From the NCBI GenBank assembly GCA_950022295.1, contig OX465595.1, forward strand, positions 278,825,770 to 278,889,769: a DNA stretch of 64,000 nucleotides, in the 5' to 3' direction. Below are positions 59,526-64,000 of the stretch, one piece after another. The notes under the pieces were generated by a model. That model was not told the DNA's origin and did not search any database. It saw nothing but the letters and a program-made list of their open reading frames with translations. A program made the translations under genes and the position numbers. How positions within the stretch are numbered: position 1 is the stretch's first letter; each line of letters starts with the position of its first letter. Origin of the DNA: Bromus sterilis. Taxonomy: Eukaryota; Streptophyta; Magnoliopsida; Poales; Poaceae.

Positions 59526-62444
59526 TGTCGGGACCCAAAATATGAGTATGTAATTCTAGCAACAATGCAATCATATGGAGATTCGAGAGCCATACCCACT
59601 TGTATAAGCAGACAAGGACAAGTACAAGACACTCTTGGAAAGCTCGAACGTGAGGGGCATCCCATTCAGGCCCGGTTGATCAACTGAAATGGGTCCTCAT
59701 CGTGTGCTCATAAGTCTAAATGCTTATGGCTGGTGAAATCTCATAGTCATAGACAAGTCGCCTCAACCATATTGCCAACTGCACCATAACATTTACATAA
59801 ACAACTCTGACCCAATTCACTTAGTCGGGGTCTCGAGCGGGCTCGATCGTACAACGAAGTGTGACACGTAACGGGATCGGATGAGTACATATCCATACGC
59901 GCAATCGCATCGCGATGCTCCGACTTGCTCACAACTCAGGGCCATCTTGCTGTAAGAAAGACCGCTAGCGATAACACAACCAAGCTATCGAACCCCACAC
60001 ATGACATGCACGATATAAACATACACGCAGCATGCATGCCAAGTGTATAACATAGAGTTTATTGCATCTACTAAACTGAGCAGACGTAGTAGTTGTATTA
60101 CAAGTAGAGATCATATGACTGTGATCCAAAATTACGTCAAACAACAACGGAATCAAATTATGTCTTAGTAAAGACAAGTTTAACAAATGTCTTAAGAAGC
60201 CTGAAAGAAAATACAATGACCCTCCAAAGGAACCAGGCTGTTGTCTGGAACTATACGACTTAGTCGGCGTCGAGCTCGAGGTAGAGGCACCATCAGGGCC
60301 AGTGGTCTCGTCTCTAAAACATAAAATAAGCAAAGGTGAGTACAAAGATGTACTCAAAGAAACTTACATCAGAACTACACTACTCATGCTCAAGGTTTAA
60401 GGCAAAGGGAGGTGGGGTTTGTAATGCAGAAGTGCCAACTTTGACTTGTCTAACCTGAACTAGGATTACCAGAATGAGGTAAGGAATGTACTCGAGTCCA
60501 ACTATCCAAGACTCCCAATCAATACACCACTATGCATACTTCCTCGAATTCCCATGAGAAATCAATCCATAGCACTCACACTTATCTTGGAAATTTTTAG
60601 AGTAACCATTGAAGTTGTCTAATAATCAAGCATAGGTCTCCAAGTAGTCCATTACCACGGACGCGGCTATTCGAATAGTTTTGTTAACCCTGCAGGGGTG
60701 TAAACTACACACACATGACCATCAATTACCGCCAAGTACTCGTCACCATTCAAGGGCGGCCGACGAGGATGTTCACCATGACACTTTGCCCACAACCGGT
60801 CTATTCCAGGAGTCGACTATCTGAGTTAGATCCCGCTCGAGAGTCCGACCGGATCAACGTTATGGACTCAAACAATGTAGGCAACTGAGACGCCATCCGA
60901 GAAGATGGTTTCACTGTCTCACAGATCCACCCACATATCTAAATGATGCAACATTTGACTCACTCTTTTTCTATGCATTTGCCAAATGGAAAGCCTGAAC
61001 TAGTGTGACTCCTGGAATAGACCGGTCAACTATGTGGTTTTCTTACTACTGTGAAAAAATGACAGGTCATGCAAAGTAATAGTTTCAACTATACGGTAGA
61101 AATGTATCATGGTGACATCCTAAATATGCATAAGCGAGAATGACAGGGAATTGGGTTTTTATCGACATGATAAATGGGGTTTTCTTGCCTTGCTGACGAT
61201 ACTTGGGTTACCGATCTTCTATCACTGGGACGTAGTCCGACTCGGAAACACTGTTATCGAAGCAATCACCAACAAAGGGGAACACAACCAACGAATGTAC
61301 AATGCTCAAGCACATGATATGGTTGTGATAACATGATGTATATGATGTATATGGTGCTGAAGTGTTCAAGATTCTATTTAAATGAAGTGTATTGCAATTG
61401 ATTTGCAAATTCAAACTCCATATATGATTTTCAAATGATCCAAATATGCATTCTCTTCTGTTCCTCCACTTTAAAGTGGTTTGTCATGGAAAAAATTGCA
61501 TATTCACAATCCTTGCATTTTTATGATGAATTTTTATATAAAAATCATTTCATTTGGAGTTACGGTTGATTTACTAAGATTTATTGAAGTTTCGGGTATT
61601 TTCTTGATTATACTGATAAATAGAAAAGGAATTATTGTGTCAAGCTTGCGTTAGCACTTTGTCAGGGGGGTCGACTGGTCAACTGACCACTGGGGACCGG
61701 CTGTTAATGACTCAGGGGTTTAATACCCGTTTAATTAAAATGTTGGGTTAATTAAAAGGGACGGGGGCCCACTATCAGTGGCTAAAGGGGAGGTCATTAG
61801 CAAGGTGTTTAGAATTAATTAACTGGGGCTACGTCGACATTGGCCGGTGGCTCAACGACGGCAAAAACGAACACGGTGGGGCTCTCCTGGACGGCGGTGT
61901 TGGACACCAAATAGCGAGTCGAGGGCACCAGGGGGTCGCCCTTGATTGCGCACGTCGGCTGGTGCACGCGGGCTACCTCGAGAGGCACCGGAGCATTGAT
62001 GGCGATGAGCCCCGTAGAGGCGTGCTCATGGCGGTGATGAAAACGGTGACTGGGGCGCGGCTTCGAGCTCGGAAAGAGGGTAAAAGAAGCTCTAGGGTAA
62101 CCTCGGGGTTGTAGGGGAGGCGATGACGGCGGCGATTTTTCTGGCGAGGTCTCGCGGGTCCGGCGGCGTATCGAGGTCGACTGTGTCCGCTCGGGGACGA
62201 TCTGGCTCGTGGACTCCTCCAGGGCGATGAAGACGACGGAGGCGAGCTCTATGGATAGCTAATCGGGGTTTTGTAGGGCCGTTGACCACAGCGGGGCGTG
62301 CCGACGAGCGAAGGCGCTCTCGGGTGGAACAAGTTTTACAACGAGAGAGAAAGAGCGGCAGGGGACAGATAAGAGGGGAAAAGAGTGTGGGGTGTTTTGG
62401 GCGCCTCGTGGTGAAGAAATGAGGCTCTGGGAGGCCTGGAACTC
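59526..62444 (-). repeat. 5' LTR of element E, interrupted by element F
   Basis: Matches 54175 to about 57440 (TGTCGGGACCC start in plus-strand reading, shared ...gaggcctggaactc end). It is cut at 62444 where a TGTAACAGCCC LTR begins. A segment equivalent to about 55690-55980 is missing near 61019. Confidence 0.75.
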
Positions 62445-64000
62445 TGTAACAGCCCAGATTTCACAAAAATAAAAAAAAATTGTTTTCGGTGTGAATTGTT
62501 TGATTGTCTGATTTGTTTGCGGTGTTTGCATCCCCGATTTATCGATCGGCGATTGTTTTTTCCCCCTCTTATCTCGTACCGGACGGAGACTGACCCTTTC
62601 CACCCTGACACTCGACCTTTGCGACACCGGGTTTCACCCGATCACCGTCGCGAAAACCGCACGAGACCAGCCGCAGCCAACGGAACGAAAAACCCCGTTT
62701 AATAATTAAACGGGTTATTTTTATAGCGCGCCGGAAAGTGTTCTCGGAACGGTTCCAGCGCGAGGTGAACGCCGCCGGCTCGACGCGCTGGTCATGCAGC
62801 TCGAAGTTTTACCCAAATCGGAGGTCCTGCGGACCCCCGGCGGTCAGAAACGTGAGCACCGTGCGCGCAAGAGGAAAACCGGGGATGTTTTTGCGAACTG
62901 TCAGCCACCTGGGCTATATAAAGACCACCACACTCCCACCTCTTTCTAGGGTTTCCCTAGCCACAAAATTGCAGCCACCCCTCCACATTGCTCCAAAAAT
63001 ACCCCCATTTTCGTCCAATTTTCTGCCCAATGAGTTCAGGACCGTCAGATCCGGAGATCCAACGGCCCAGATTGCGTCTAGTCTCCTACCTCTCTCCTCT
63101 CTCCTCACCGCGCCGCCGCCTCCCGCAGCCAGCCGGCCGGCCACCGGAGTCGCCCCGGCCACCCAGCTCCCGCCCGCGCCCTTCCTTCTCCTCTCTCTTT
63201 CCCTCTCCTCCGCGCCTCCCTCTCTTCTCCTCTTCCTCCCTCACCTCCCTCTCGTTCTCCCCTGCAGGAATAGACTGCCCGCCATGGCCATCCCGAGGGC
63301 CACGGCTGAGCTCTGCCGCCGCGCCCGGAGACCACGACGCCGGCAACCCCTCCAACGCCGGATCCACGCTGCTCCGCCCGGGATCCGCCCTTGCCCGGCC
63401 TCGACCTGCGCCGCCTCCCCTCGCCACCTTCCTCGCCGGCGTTGACGCCGAGCGCCGCTGCCATCCCCGATCGGGATCGGGACGGGGACGCGCTGCCTCC
63501 ACCGTGGGCATGTGGGCCGGCCCAGCAGCAGCGCGGCCACGGCCTGCCCCGCACGGCCCAGGCCACCACCAGCAGCCAGCCCACCACGGGCCAGACGGGC
63601 TCGGCCCAGGGGGTGAGGTCCTTTTTTTATGGATTAGCCTCTGTGAATTTTTCTAAGTCTTTATGTATTTTGCTGCTGATGCCTGTTTGCGATGTAATTT
63701 GCGAGTGATCTGTGCATCTGTTTGCATATGATTGCTTTAATATTTATTGTTTCTCCCCCCATTATTCTCCGACAGACCCCATTGTTTCCCGTGACTACAC
63801 CGCTGCTGAGTACGACTACGTCGTCGGCGACAGTACCCCTACCGTCGAGCTTCCAAGCAAGTAGATCCATTTTCCTTCCCCAGATATCACCTATCTTTTC
63901 CGTACATTTCATGCACTAGGCATTGTTATTTGTACTGCTATGTTACAATCTATTCTATTGCATAGCTTGTTTTTGTCGCCCCTTGATGTACTTTCCTTTA
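62445..64000 (+). repeat. Start of a chromovirus-like LTR (element F), runs off the right edge
   Basis: Starts TGTAACAGCCCAGATTTCAC. From about 63770 it closely follows the LTR at 22670-22880 (ACACCGCTGCTGAGTACGAC, later TTGTCGCCCCTTGATGTACT), so it is a diverged relative of the 18271-24702 family. The GC-rich part (62740-63600) contains frames up to 235 codons with only low-complexity Pro/Ser/Arg sequence and no domain. A CTATATAAAG box at 62915-62924 could be the element's own promoter. Confidence 0.75.
62915..62924 (+). promoter_or_regulatory. Likely TATA box of LTR F
   Basis: CTATATAAAG within the LTR, about 470 bp after its start and before a C/T-rich leader, where a retrotransposon promoter is expected. 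Confidence 0.45.

Noticed and set aside
62738..63656. Frames of 222-235 codons near the right end that look like a new gene
   Set aside because: They lie in the GC-rich part of an LTR, overlap each other in several frames, and are low-complexity Pro/Ser/Arg without any domain.
1..64000. tRNA or rRNA genes
   Set aside because: No cloverleaf-like block with A and B boxes or rRNA core sequence was recognised by reading; a tRNAscan-SE run would settle it.

Overview
This is plant nuclear DNA from a grass of the Triticeae type (wheat, barley or a close relative). That reading rests on many nested LTR retrotransposons with TGATACGTC...TCATCA ends (Sabrina/WHAM-like, Athila lineage) and with long TGTAACACC... 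LTRs (chromovirus-like), plus CACTA ends, Stowaway MITEs, and one intron-containing protein gene whose product closely matches grass FKF1. Family names are from pattern recognition; no database was searched.

Layout. 1-17.9 kb is a stack of retrotransposon pieces: an Athila-like element with 5' LTR (minus), a chromovirus-like LTR (minus), a deleted Athila-like element (minus), a further LTR (minus), a CACTA end, a solo LTR with target duplication ACGAC, a chromovirus-like LTR (plus) and Athila internal DNA (plus). From 17.9 to 25.6 kb an LTR is split by a complete nested chromovirus insertion (18271-24702, target duplication TAGTC) that keeps only integrase and chromodomain remnants. A truncated CACTA end follows. 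From 26.6 to 45.6 kb there is a large tandem duplication. Each unit holds a minus-strand Athila-like gag-protease element without polymerase, then about 290 bp of single-copy-looking DNA, then the left part of a Mutator-like element. Unit 2 also carries a solo LTR that unit 1 lacks.

The one convincing host gene is FKF1 (ADAGIO 3), a LOV / F-box / Kelch blue-light receptor, on the minus strand at 50940-47961 with one intron. Two exact evening elements and a Stowaway MITE lie upstream. A 2.8 kb Mutator-like element with a 9-bp target duplication ends 77 bp past the stop codon, so it very probably sits in the 3' UTR. Its body is a tandem array of hairpin-forming repeats.

From 51.5 kb to the end come a broken L1-type LINE, a partial WHAM-like LTR, a minus-strand retroelement with LTRs of about 3.8 kb and a very short interior, and the start of another chromovirus-like LTR running off the window.

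The order of several events can be read: Mutator-like insertion beside FKF1, Athila-like insertion beyond it, tandem duplication by short A-tract homology, then private changes in each unit (a solo LTR, a 141-bp deletion and a lost protease aspartate in unit 2; a repair patch and a frameshift in unit 1).
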